Part shown: in pieces, positions 1 to 5,101 of the stretch
Position numbering within the stretch: the stretch's first letter is position 1
Layout: each line of letters starts with the position of its first letter
DNA from: OMOG01 sp041485845
GTDB taxonomy: Bacteria > Acidobacteriota > Terriglobia > Bryobacterales > Bryobacteraceae
DNA length: 8,623 nucleotides
Assembly: GCA_041485845.1 (NCBI GenBank)
Contig: JBGPKH010000376.1
Span: 1 to 8,623 of the forward strand
Direction of reading: 5' to 3'
Position numbers and translations under genes: made by a program
Notes under the pieces: model-generated
Database searches by the model: none
Seen by the model: only the letters and a program-made list of their open reading frames with translations
What the model was told of the DNA's origin: nothing

Positions 1-1
1 A

Positions 2-910
2 TATGCTCCCTCCGTGGTCTACCACGCCGCGGCCTACAAGCACGTGCCCCTGATGGAAAAGCACGTCTTTGAAGCCATCGAGAATAACGTCATCGGCACC
101 TCGAACCTGGCCATGGTGGCCGCCGAGTTCGCGGCCGAGGACTTCGTCCTGATCTCCTCGGACAAAGCCGTGCGGCCCACCAACGTCATGGGCGCCACCA
201 AACGGGCGGCCGAGCTGGTGATTCACGCGTTTCAAAATGGCGGGCCGCGCTATGTTGCGGTGCGTTTCGGAAATGTGCTGGGCAGCAACGGCAGCGTGGT
301 GCCGATCTTCAAGAAACAGATTGCCGCGGGAGGTCCGGTGACCGTGACGCATCCGGAAATGCAGCGGTATTTCATGACCATTCCCGAAGCGGCGCAACTG
401 GTTTTGCAGGCCTCCGTCATGGGGCGCGGCGGGGAGACCTTCGTGCTCAACATGGGGGAGCCGGTGCGAATCGTAGACCTCGCCCGCCAGTTGATTCTCC
501 TGTCGGGCCTCAACCCGGGCAAGGACATCCGGATTGAGTTCACGGGGATCCGGCCGGGGGAAAAACTATGCGAGGAGCTCCGCTTGTCGGGGGAGCGGAC
601 GCTGCCCACGGGCCATGAAAAGATCAGCGTCTTTGCGGGGACCGGTCTGCCGTTTGAGCAGATCGTGCGCCATCTGGCCCGCCTGCGCAGCGCGTGTGAG
701 ACGCGGGACCTGCGGCGCGTGGTGACCGAACTGCAGCGTATGGTCCCGGACTACGCTCCCGGTGAGGAGCTCGCGGAACGGATGGTCGCGCTGGACCTGG
801 TTCGCCTGGCGAGTGCCGTGAGCGGCCCGCAGACGGACCTGCCGGTGGAGACCGATCTTCCGCCGGCGCGCGCGTCACAGATAGACCCGGTGTTGATCGC
901 CGGCTCGTAA
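2..910 (+). CDS. CapD/WbpM-type nucleotide-sugar 4,6-dehydratase/epimerase, 3' part (5' end outside window)
   Basis: This is the C-terminal ~302 residues of a short-chain dehydrogenase/reductase of the CapD/FlaA1/WbpM polysaccharide-biosynthesis family. Such enzymes dehydrate UDP-GlcNAc-type sugars with bound NAD(P) for capsule, O-antigen or glycan synthesis. The frame is open from base 2 (Y-A-P-S-V-V-Y-H-A-A-A-Y-K-H-V-P). The GTG at 14 is internal to the conserved HAAAYKHVPLME motif, so it is not the start. The N-terminal Rossmann glycine motif, and any membrane domain of the long WbpM type, lie upstream of the window. Visible motifs, numbered from the codon at 14, are ISSDKAV (47-53), NVMGATKRAAE (57-67), RFGNVLGSNGSVVP (84-97) and GIRPGEKLCEEL (178-189). 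The usual catalytic Tyr of YxxxK is Met59 with Lys63, the Ser-Met-Lys arrangement known from WbpM-like members. The TAA stop is at 908-910. The next gene is convergent and no clear terminator separates them. The family call is secure; the substrate is unknown. Confidence 0.93.
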   Translation, partial: YAPSVVYHAAAYKHVPLMEKHVFEAIENNVIGTSNLAMVAAEFAAEDFVLISSDKAVRPTNVMGATKRAAELVIHAFQNGGPRYVAVRFGNVLGSNGSVVPIFKKQIAAGGPVTVTHPEMQRYFMTIPEAAQLVLQASVMGRGGETFVLNMGEPVRIVDLARQLILLSGLNPGKDIRIEFTGIRPGEKLCEELRLSGERTLPTGHEKISVFAGTGLPFEQIVRHLARLRSACETRDLRRVVTELQRMVPDYAPGEELAERMVALDLVRLASAVSGPQTDLPVETDLPPARASQIDPVLIAGS

Positions 911-917
911 CATACCC

Positions 918-970
918 GGTATCCCTTTCGACCCCCCGGTATCTGTGGTGGGTATCCCTTTTAGCCCCCC
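918..970 (+). repeat. Two copies of the 20-bp GGTATCCC repeat, left flank of the ParA module
   Basis: Copies are at 918-937 (ending TTTCGACCCCCC) and 951-970 (ending TTTTAGCCCCCC), in direct orientation. Between them is a partial motif, CCGGTATC, at 936-943. They are the leftmost members of the family that recurs through the ParA operon, starting only eight bases after the dehydratase stop codon. They mark the apparent left edge of the module. Confidence 0.9.
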
Positions 971-1003
971 GGCCGGGGCAAATGCCGGTGGCGGGCCCAG
1001 GCG

Positions 1004-1208
1004 CTCGCGCGCTTCCCTGCCCCGTTCCCCGGCGCGGATGCCGGATCGGTCGCCGGATGCCGGATCGGCCCCTCGCGCGCTTCCCTGCCCCGTTCCCCGG
1101 CGCGTGCCGGATGCCGGATCAGCCCCTCGCGCGCTTCCCTGCCCCGTCCCCGGCGCGTGCCGGATGCCGGATCGGCCCCTCGCGCGCTTCCCTGCCCCGT
1201 CCCCGGCG
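1004..1208. repeat. GC-rich tandem array, about 54-bp unit, four copies
   Basis: The core CTCGCGCGCTTCCCTGCCCC starts at 1004, 1072, 1126 and 1179, giving periods of 68, 54 and 53 bp. Between cores lies GGATGCCGGATCGG-type sequence; the longer first period comes from a duplication of this GCCGGATCGG segment. Units 3 and 4 lack one T in the CCCCGTTCCCC stretch. Successive copies are almost identical, which points to recent unequal exchange or slippage. It is unrelated in sequence to the GGTATCCC repeats. No coding role is evident. Confidence 0.9.
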
Positions 1209-1275
1209 GGCCCTGTGACCACCCGATCCCGCACCACTGCCGGCGGCGACCATACCGGGTGTTTGTGGGTGGGGG

Positions 1276-1309
1276 GGTATCCCTTTCAGCCCCCGGTACC
1301 CTTTTCACC
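1276..1309 (+). repeat. GGTATCCC repeat pair spanning the stop codon of the winged-helix gene
   Basis: A full copy at 1276-1294 (GGTATCCCTTTCAGCCCCC) abuts a degenerate copy from 1295 (GGTACCCTTTTCACCGG). On the minus strand the degenerate copy is translated Pro-Gly-Glu-Lys-Gly-Thr. The full copy is read one register off, so its GGGGGCTGA supplies Gly-Gly and the TGA stop (1286-1288). The repeat therefore contributes the C-terminus and termination codon of the protein. Confidence 0.85.
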
Positions 1310-2647
1310 GGGGACCGCGGGGATGCCCAGGTAGCGGCGGGCGAATTTCCGATCTTCCTCGGAGGCCTTGGGATCGTTCAGAATGGCGCGTTGTTCTTCC
1401 TGGAAACGGCGCAATTCCTCCTCTTGAGCGGCCTCCCGCAGCGCCGCGGCTTCGCGCCTCCTCGCCTCGGCCTCCCGGAACTGCCGAAACGACTCGCCTT
1501 CGAAACACCGCGGAACCGAGGCTTTCAGGAATCCCATGGGGGATTTGACGGTGCCCATGCGGTGCATCAGATCCGCTTTGATGCGCACGAAGTGGTTGAT
1601 CTCTTCCTCGCTGGCATCCGGCGTTTTCTGGCGGCAGGCTTCGATCAGGGCGACGACGGAAGCATCGTCCACATCGGGAAGATACTCGCGCAGGGTGCGG
1701 ACGATGAGATCCGGGAAGCCGGCAGGCCGGGTATCCCTTTTAGCCCCCGGGTCCCTTTCAGCATCGGGGGCCATTTCAGCCCCCGTATCCCTTTCCGGAG
1801 TTTCCGGGAGCGGCGGCCGCACCGCATCCACCTTCGTCCCCGCCGTCGCCGGCGCGGCTACGAACGTGACCCCCCGCGACCGCGTGACCCACTCCAGGCC
1901 GGCCGTCCGGCGCCTCTCCAGAATCGCCTTATACGAAAAGAGCCGGTACGTTCTCCCGATGCTCTCCCGGCTGTTCTCCCCGGAAAGTTGCTCCACCGCC
2001 AGCTTGTCGATGAGGCTCTGGCAGTTGCGCCGGGTATTCCGCGGCGTCAATCGCGCCAGCTTGGACATGGCCTTCCAGCCAATGGTCACCAGCCGCGTGT
2101 CCTTGGATTCCTGTCGCGCGTAGCGGTAATTCCACAGGCTCTGATACAGCACTTCTTCGCCCGAGGAGTGTCCGTCCTGCGCCAGCGCCGCTCGGCGCAC
2201 ATGGTGCCGGCCGGTGGCGGCGCCTGCATCCGGCGGGCGGGGCAGGGAAGACCCGGTATCCCTTTCGGCCCCCGGCTCCCTTTCAGCCCCCGGTCCCTTT
2301 TTAGCCTCCGGGGTTGGCGGCGGCTTATCCGCTTCCGCCCCGCTGGCGCGCCGATGCAGGTGGATCACGTTCGCCCCGGCCGGTTTCGCCAGGCGGCTCC
2401 CCGCGGGGTCCGCTTCCGCATCGCCACGCCAGCCGCCCTTCCAACGCCCTTCCGTTACGCTCAGAAGCGGGATGTCCTTGATGTCGTCCACCAGCGCCTG
2501 AAGGTGCGGCACCTCCTCGGGAGGGTCCAGAATACTCACGAATCCGCTCATGCCCGGTCCAGCAAGGATCTCATCCATGCTGATGGGCTCGAGCGGCGCC
2601 TTATGCCGAGATTTCTTCTTCTTTGGCGTTGTATCTCGGCTTGACAT
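1286..2647 (-). CDS. Winged-helix replication-initiator-like protein carrying repeat-encoded GAERDT linkers
   Basis: The product is 453 aa, third gene of the MerR-ParA operon; I cannot name it. The N-terminus is basic (KKKKSRHK, 9-16), followed by a low-complexity linker (about 100-160). Residues about 166-260 look like a winged helix-turn-helix: LYQSLWNYRY, then IGWKAMSKLARLTPRNTRRN, then LIDKLAVE, then YRLFSYKAIL. This is reminiscent of plasmid Rep-type DNA-binding domains. A second linker (280-310) precedes a C-terminal domain (311-445) with SPMGFLKASVPRCFEGE (369-385) and a charged helix or coiled coil (386-435). Both linkers are encoded by the 20-bp DNA repeat (GAEREPGAERDT, 120-131; PERDTGAEMAPDAERDPGAKRDT, 284-306). 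The ATG at 2647 has GGAG seven bases upstream and overlaps the end of parA by 47 bp, implying translational coupling. A start at Met24 is possible but lacks this support. The CDS is secure; a replication or partition role is inferred. Confidence 0.8.
   Translation of the reverse strand: MSSRDTTPKKKKSRHKAPLEPISMDEILAGPGMSGFVSILDPPEEVPHLQALVDDIKDIPLLSVTEGRWKGGWRGDAEADPAGSRLAKPAGANVIHLHRRASGAEADKPPPTPEAKKGPGAEREPGAERDTGSSLPRPPDAGAATGRHHVRRAALAQDGHSSGEEVLYQSLWNYRYARQESKDTRLVTIGWKAMSKLARLTPRNTRRNCQSLIDKLAVEQLSGENSRESIGRTYRLFSYKAILERRRTAGLEWVTRSRGVTFVAAPATAGTKVDAVRPPLPETPERDTGAEMAPDAERDPGAKRDTRPAGFPDLIVRTLREYLPDVDDASVVALIEACRQKTPDASEEEINHFVRIKADLMHRMGTVKSPMGFLKASVPRCFEGESFRQFREAEARRREAAALREAAQEEELRRFQEEQRAILNDPKASEEDRKFARRYLGIPAVPGEKGTGG
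1730..1797 (+). repeat. Cluster of four full or degenerate GGTATCCC repeats inside the winged-helix gene (distal)
   Basis: A full copy lies at 1730-1748 (GGTATCCCTTTTAGCCCCC). It is followed by shortened copies at 1750-1762 (GGTCCCTTTCAGC) and 1785-1797 (CGTATCCCTTTCC), and by a diverged one at about 1767-1784 (GGGGCCATTTCAGCCCC). All keep the same reading register in the minus-strand gene, giving GAKRDT, DAERDP, GAEMAP and PERDT. Copy-to-copy length changes preserve the frame. The encoded segment separates the winged-helix domain from the C-terminal domain. Confidence 0.85.
2255..2309 (+). repeat. Cluster of three GGTATCCC repeats inside the winged-helix gene (proximal)
   Basis: Copies are at 2255-2273 (GGTATCCCTTTCGGCCCCC), 2274-2291 (GGCTCCCTTTCAGCCCCC) and 2292-2309 (GGTCCCTTTTTAGCCTCC). 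They follow each other at an 18-19-bp period and read GAERDT, GAEREP and EAKKGP on the minus strand, just before the winged-helix domain. The third copy carries an extra T balanced by a missing base, so the frame survives. Confidence 0.88.
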
Positions 2648-3398
2648 GCAAAAGCTCCATCAGCTTGGCCGACGCCACCCGGTAATCATCCGCGGCCTTG
2701 CAGTGCGGGTCCATATCGACCAGGAACTTCCGCACCCGTTCGGCTTTGGGAACTGTGCCGTCCGTGCGGATCGGGGGAAGCACTGGGATGCCGTACTTCT
2801 CGGACATGCTCTCCAGCGCTTTCAGCGTCAGACTGGTGAGATTGAACCGCCGGTCGATCATGGTCGGCAGCAGCCCTACAGCCTTGATTTCGACCTTGAA
2901 CAGGTCGGTAAGCATCTTGCTCGTCTCGATGCACGCCGCCGCGCCCTGGAGGCTCAGCATGTCCATTGCGACCGGTATCAGCAGGTGTCTGGCATACATG
3001 ATCGAGCAGGTCTGCACCAAATTGATGGAAGGCGCCACGTCGATCAATACCGCGTCGTAGGGGTCTTCGATCATCCCGAAAATGCGCACGAACGCCAATT
3101 CGCCGGCCGTCATGCCCAGCAGCGCCACTTCCGCCTTGGTGGTTTCGCGATTGCTGCACAGCAGGTCGATGTTATCCGATACGTGCCACACGCACTCTTC
3201 AAACGCGTGGTTGTGAACCACGAACTCGTACAGGTACTTCTTCGGCTTGGCTCCCAGCACGAGCGCCAGGGATCCCTGCGGATCCGTGTCGATCATCAGA
3301 ACCTTCAGCCCGTGGTCGGCCAGGTGGCGGCCGATGGTATGGGTCGTGGTCGTCTTGGAGACCCCGCCACGCTGATTGCAAATCACTAAGCGGATCAT
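2601..3398 (-). CDS. parA: ParA/Soj-type partition ATPase
   Basis: This 265-aa P-loop ATPase belongs to the ParA/MinD family, whose members use ATP-dependent dimerisation and nucleoid binding to position plasmids, chromosomes or other cargo. The deviant Walker A is NQRGGVSKTTT (8-18), with Lys15 as the P-loop lysine. The switch motif is MIDTDPQGS (35-43) and Walker B is VLIDVAPS (117-124). The signature lysine expected at position 10 (KGGxxK) is Arg here. There is no N-terminal helix-turn-helix, so it resembles the short chromosomal or type Ib ParAs; length is normal for those. The ATG at 3398 overlaps the TGA of the MerR-like gene (ATGA), and its 3' end overlaps the winged-helix gene by 47 bp. 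No ParB follows; the partner is presumably one of the two adjacent DNA-binding proteins. The family call is very sure. The cargo, whether this replicon, a former plasmid or something else, is unknown. Confidence 0.95.
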   Translation of the reverse strand: MIRLVICNQRGGVSKTTTTHTIGRHLADHGLKVLMIDTDPQGSLALVLGAKPKKYLYEFVVHNHAFEECVWHVSDNIDLLCSNRETTKAEVALLGMTAGELAFVRIFGMIEDPYDAVLIDVAPSINLVQTCSIMYARHLLIPVAMDMLSLQGAAACIETSKMLTDLFKVEIKAVGLLPTMIDRRFNLTSLTLKALESMSEKYGIPVLPPIRTDGTVPKAERVRKFLVDMDPHCKAADDYRVASAKLMELLHVKPRYNAKEEEISA

Positions 3399-3601
3399 GA
3401 TGCTCGCTCTCTGAGAAACCGTCTGATGCGCTCGATGTCTTTCTCGGTCCAGAGGCGGTACCCAGTAGCCGGATTGCGCTCTGGTTCGGTGATTAACCCC
3501 TGGCGCAGCCAGTTGAGCACTGTCTGCTTCGTAACTCCGATGAGCTCTGCCACTTCTGCGGACTTGAAATAATCCGTCCTACGACTCCGTGATCTCGGCA
3601 T
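3395..3601 (-). CDS. Small MerR-like helix-turn-helix protein, possible centromere-binding partner or autorepressor
   Basis: This 68-aa protein consists almost only of a MerR-type DNA-binding domain. The helix-turn-helix is YFKSAEVAELIGVTKQTVLNWLR (11-33), followed by the wing GLITEPERNPATGYRLW (35-51) and the recognition-helix tail TEKDIERIRRFL (52-63). There is no dimerisation coiled coil or effector domain, so it is closer in size to excisionase or BldC-type small MerR proteins than to metal or drug sensors. A basic N-terminus (RSRSRR, 3-8) may add DNA contacts. It is the first gene of the operon and overlaps parA by ATGA. By position it could be the ParB/ParG equivalent that binds the surrounding repeats, or it could repress its own promoter; neither is shown. 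The ATG at 3601 is the only sensible start. It has only a GGGG-like ribosome site, and the predicted transcript start is nearly at the ATG. Confidence 0.85.
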   Translation of the reverse strand: MPRSRSRRTDYFKSAEVAELIGVTKQTVLNWLRQGLITEPERNPATGYRLWTEKDIERIRRFLRERAS

Positions 3602-3609
3602 TACCCCAC

Positions 3610-3638
3610 ATCGTAAGTCGTCTTGGGACGGCAGTCAA
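3610..3638 (-). promoter_or_regulatory. Predicted sigma70-type promoter of the MerR-ParA-winged-helix operon
   Basis: Reading the minus strand, TTGACT (3638-3633, five of six to consensus) is followed by 17 bases and TACGAT (3615-3610, four of six). The AT-rich stretch just upstream (about 3641-3665, with GTATAC and CTATATAAAT) could act as an UP element in this GC-rich DNA. A start six to seven bases past the -10 box would fall at about 3601-3604, at or within three bases of the ATG, so the mRNA may be leaderless or nearly so. Confidence 0.6.
3617..3632. promoter_or_regulatory. Inverted repeat in the promoter spacer, candidate operator
   Basis: GTCGTC (3617-3622) and GACGGC (3627-3632) form an imperfect inverted repeat (5 of 6 pairs) around TTGG. 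It fills the spacer between the predicted -10 and -35 boxes. MerR-family regulators classically bind a dyad in that spot, and the first gene of the operon is MerR-like, so autoregulation is plausible. The spacer is 17 bp, not the lengthened 19-20 bp of activator-type MerR promoters, which would fit repression better. It is short enough to be chance. Confidence 0.35.
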
Positions 3639-3805
3639 GTGCCAAGTATACAAACTATATAAATGCAGGTACTATGATTCGGAAAGCCGGGTGGGAGGCC
3701 GGCGTTCCTCGTCCTCGTCCTCCGGCTGCCTTCCTTGACTTCTGTATACGACGACGACGATAAACGCTGCGTGACTCGCACGCTGACTACACTATGTCTA
3801 TAAAG
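3639..3805. other. Upstream part of the 438-bp gene-free region between the MerR-like and WG-repeat genes
   Basis: Together with the promoter, repeats and stem-loop listed separately, this makes up the gene-free span 3602-4039. I see no gene. It contains the AT-rich patch at 3641-3680, two GTATAC palindromes (3646-3651 and 3744-3749), a CTCGTC triplication near 3707-3723 and a loose GCCGG/CCGGC inverted pair around 3685-3726. A rightward TTGACT (3735-3740) with GATAAA 18 bases on (3759-3764) resembles a weak plus-strand promoter but leads only into the repeats and a convergent gene. No RNA gene is recognisable. Confidence 0.5.
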
Positions 3806-3850
3806 GGGGGGCTAAAAGGGATACCCCTCCGGTATCCCTTTCAGCCCCCC
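3806..3850. repeat. Head-to-head pair of the 20-bp repeat forming a long hairpin
   Basis: An inverted copy (3806-3825, GGGGGGCTAAAAGGGATACC) faces a direct copy (3831-3850, GGTATCCCTTTCAGCCCCCC) across a 5-base loop. The stem is 20 bp with a single mismatch or G-U position. It is the only inverted copy in the window. On the minus strand the stem is followed by CCTTTATAG, so it could also work as a weak terminator for leftward transcription from the WG-repeat gene, insulating the ParA operon. As DNA it could extrude a cruciform or present a symmetric protein-binding site. Confidence 0.85.
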
Positions 3851-3894
3851 CTCCGGTATCCCTTTTAGCCCCCCCTCCGGTATCCCTTTCAGCC
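3831..3894 (+). repeat. Tandem array of three GGTATCCC repeats at 24-bp period
   Basis: Units start at 3831, 3855 and 3879, exactly 24 bp apart. Each is GGTATCCCTTTYAGCC plus CCCCCTCC spacer; the third ends early in CAGCCTTCC. This is the rightmost cluster of the family and lies upstream of the operon promoter, the position typical of partition sites or iterons. A 24-bp spacing is not an integral number of helical turns (about 2.3). Confidence 0.9.
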
Positions 3895-3931
3895 TTCCAC
3901 ACGTCACTTGGTCGGGGAACAGGGCGGCATT

Positions 3932-3959
3932 AGAAATCGCCGGGAGGTGCGGCATTTCT
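3932..3959. terminator. Possible terminator stem-loop downstream of the WG-repeat gene
   Basis: AGAAAT (3932-3937) pairs with ATTTCT (3954-3959), and GCCG (3939-3942) with CGGC (3950-3953), with one bulged C at 3938 and a 7-base loop. It lies about 80 bp past the stop codon of the leftward WG-repeat gene. There is no good T-run on either side, so intrinsic termination is uncertain; it may be an mRNA 3'-end structure. Confidence 0.35.
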
Positions 3960-4039
3960 TAGTTGCTGTTACTGAAGGCGGGAGTATGCAGTTCTCGCCG
4001 TAGAGCGGGATGGATGTGCGAACGGGTGAAATCGGTGGA

Positions 4040-5026
4040 CTACTTAGGCTCCCACACGTACTTGCCGGACGGATTAATGTACCCCATGGCGTCACCGGCG
4101 AAGACCTGCGCCATGCCATTGTAGAAGGGCCCGGCGCCATCGAACTTGGGATTGATGATCATGCTGCCTTTGCTGTTGATATAGCCCCATTTACCGCCCA
4201 AGACCTGTACCGCGGCCAAGCCCTCTTTGAAGGGCGTGGCGGTGATGAAATGCGGCGTGATCGTCATTTTCCCTTCCTTGTCGATGAACCCCCAGCGCAT
4301 CCCGTCGGGCGCGTGTAACTGGACCGGGGCGAGCCCCTGGGAGAATTCCGCAGCGGCCATGTATTTCGGCGGAATCGCGGTTTTCCCCGACTGGTCGATA
4401 TAACGGATCATCTGGCCAAAGGTGCGCACCGCCGCCAGCCCCTCGCCAAATGGCAAGGCCATATCGAACTTCTCTTTAGCATCGAGCAGCGTCTCGCCTT
4501 TGCGATTGATAAAGAAAAATGCCGTGGTGGTGGGCATGATACTGGCCACGGCGGCCGAACCGTCCGCGAAATGCGCGGCGGCATCGAAAGTGGTGGGGAT
4601 GACGATCTGGCCGGTCCGGTCGATATATCCCCACTTGCGGTTTTTCATGACTGCCGCAAACCCGTCGGCAAATGGGTCGGCCAGATCGAACTGTAATGGA
4701 ATGACCAGGTTGCCAGTCTCGTCAATGAACCCGACGCGCTCGGCCTTGCGCAACTGGACGGCCGCCAGACCTTCCGAGAATCGCGATCCACCGGCATAAT
4801 CGGCCTTCAGGACGAGTTTGCCTTTCTGGTCGATGTAGCCGTATTTCCCGTCGATGCTGACCGGAAACAGGGACGGGGGGTTATCGTTCCCCAGAATCTT
4901 GCCGCCCCCGGCGGCTTGGGCGGTAACTCCGCCGCCTTTGCCATCGGTTCGCGAGGTAGCGTTGGGCTGCTTGGATTTGCAGGAGCAGAACGCCAGACAA
5001 AGCATCAATACTGCCGACTTACGCAT
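4040..5026 (-). CDS. WG-repeat protein with N-terminal signal, putative lipoprotein
   Basis: The protein has 328 aa and about eight WG (KWG) repeats, each roughly 36-40 residues. The pattern is K-[WY]-G-[YF]-I-[DN]-x-x-G-[KQ]-x-[VI]-I-P, a spacer, then F-x-[ED]-G-[LF]-A-A-V. Clear copies read KYGYIDQKGK, RVGFIDETGN, KWGYIDRTGQ, FFFINRKGE, MIRYIDQSGK, RWGFIDKEGK, KWGYINSKGS and a final AMGYINPSGK. WG repeats are extracellular beta-repeat modules of unknown function in many bacteria. I prefer the ATG at 5026: it has GGAG ten bases upstream and gives MRKSAVLMLCLAFCSCK, a normal short signal. The ATG at 5044 adds six residues but has a poorer ribosome site. Cys16 (preceded by F-C-S) could be lipidated, though the lipobox is not canonical. 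A low-complexity Gly/Ala/Thr-rich linker follows. It lies 153 bp downstream of the TIGR03437-like gene on the same strand, so it could have its own promoter. Confidence 0.88.
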   Translation of the reverse strand: MRKSAVLMLCLAFCSCKSKQPNATSRTDGKGGGVTAQAAGGGKILGNDNPPSLFPVSIDGKYGYIDQKGKLVLKADYAGGSRFSEGLAAVQLRKAERVGFIDETGNLVIPLQFDLADPFADGFAAVMKNRKWGYIDRTGQIVIPTTFDAAAHFADGSAAVASIMPTTTAFFFINRKGETLLDAKEKFDMALPFGEGLAAVRTFGQMIRYIDQSGKTAIPPKYMAAAEFSQGLAPVQLHAPDGMRWGFIDKEGKMTITPHFITATPFKEGLAAVQVLGGKWGYINSKGSMIINPKFDGAGPFYNGMAQVFAGDAMGYINPSGKYVWEPK

Positions 5027-5101
5027 GTATAAGAGTCTCCACATTCACGTACTTCACTCAATGTCTACCGGGATGCGCGGCACGGCGCCACCAATGCCGG
5101 G

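Larger units (their letters stand above)
911..1285. other. Gene-free convergent intergenic region, repeat-filled
   Basis: About 375 bp separate the stop codons of the dehydratase gene (+) and the winged-helix gene (-). I find no credible gene here. The short open frames are very Arg/Pro/Gly/Ala-rich and exist because the DNA is GC-rich and repetitive. The region holds two copies of the 20-bp GGTATCCC repeat (918-970), a short GC palindrome CCCCGGCCGGGG (about 967-978), the GC-rich tandem array (1004-1208), and part of another GGTATCCC copy that runs over the neighbouring stop codon. No hairpin followed by a T-run was seen. Confidence 0.7.

Noticed and set aside
945..1334. Several overlapping open frames through the GC-rich tandem array
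   Set aside because: All are low-complexity Arg/Pro/Ala/Gly peptides created by the repeat. They exist on both strands and in several frames at once.
1157..2644. Long plus-strand open frame (495 codons) opposite the winged-helix gene
   Set aside because: It lies antisense to a gene with a good ribosome site, operon position and recognisable domain-like sequence. Its translation is Arg/Pro-rich without any known motif, as expected for a GC-rich shadow frame.
2550..3389. Plus-strand open frame (279 codons) opposite parA
   Set aside because: ParA on the other strand has unmistakable Walker motifs. The plus-strand product is His/Gln/Arg-rich and resembles the mirror of the parA codons.
3680..3735. 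tRNA or small structured RNA
   Set aside because: Only loose GCCGG/CCGGC pairing with a long pyrimidine-rich loop; no cloverleaf, TTC-arm or known RNA motif could be traced.
3735..3764. Rightward promoter TTGACT-18-GATAAA
   Set aside because: The -10 match is weak and nothing on the plus strand downstream looks like a gene; it leads into the repeat array and a convergent gene.
918..3894. CRISPR array
   Set aside because: The repeats are irregularly distributed, partly inside a coding frame, with spacers that are absent, identical or hundreds of bases long. No cas genes are present.
911..3900. Insertion sequence or transposon carrying the ParA operon
   Set aside because: No transposase, integrase, terminal inverted repeat pair, target duplication or tRNA attachment site was visible. 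A mobile origin remains possible but is not supported.
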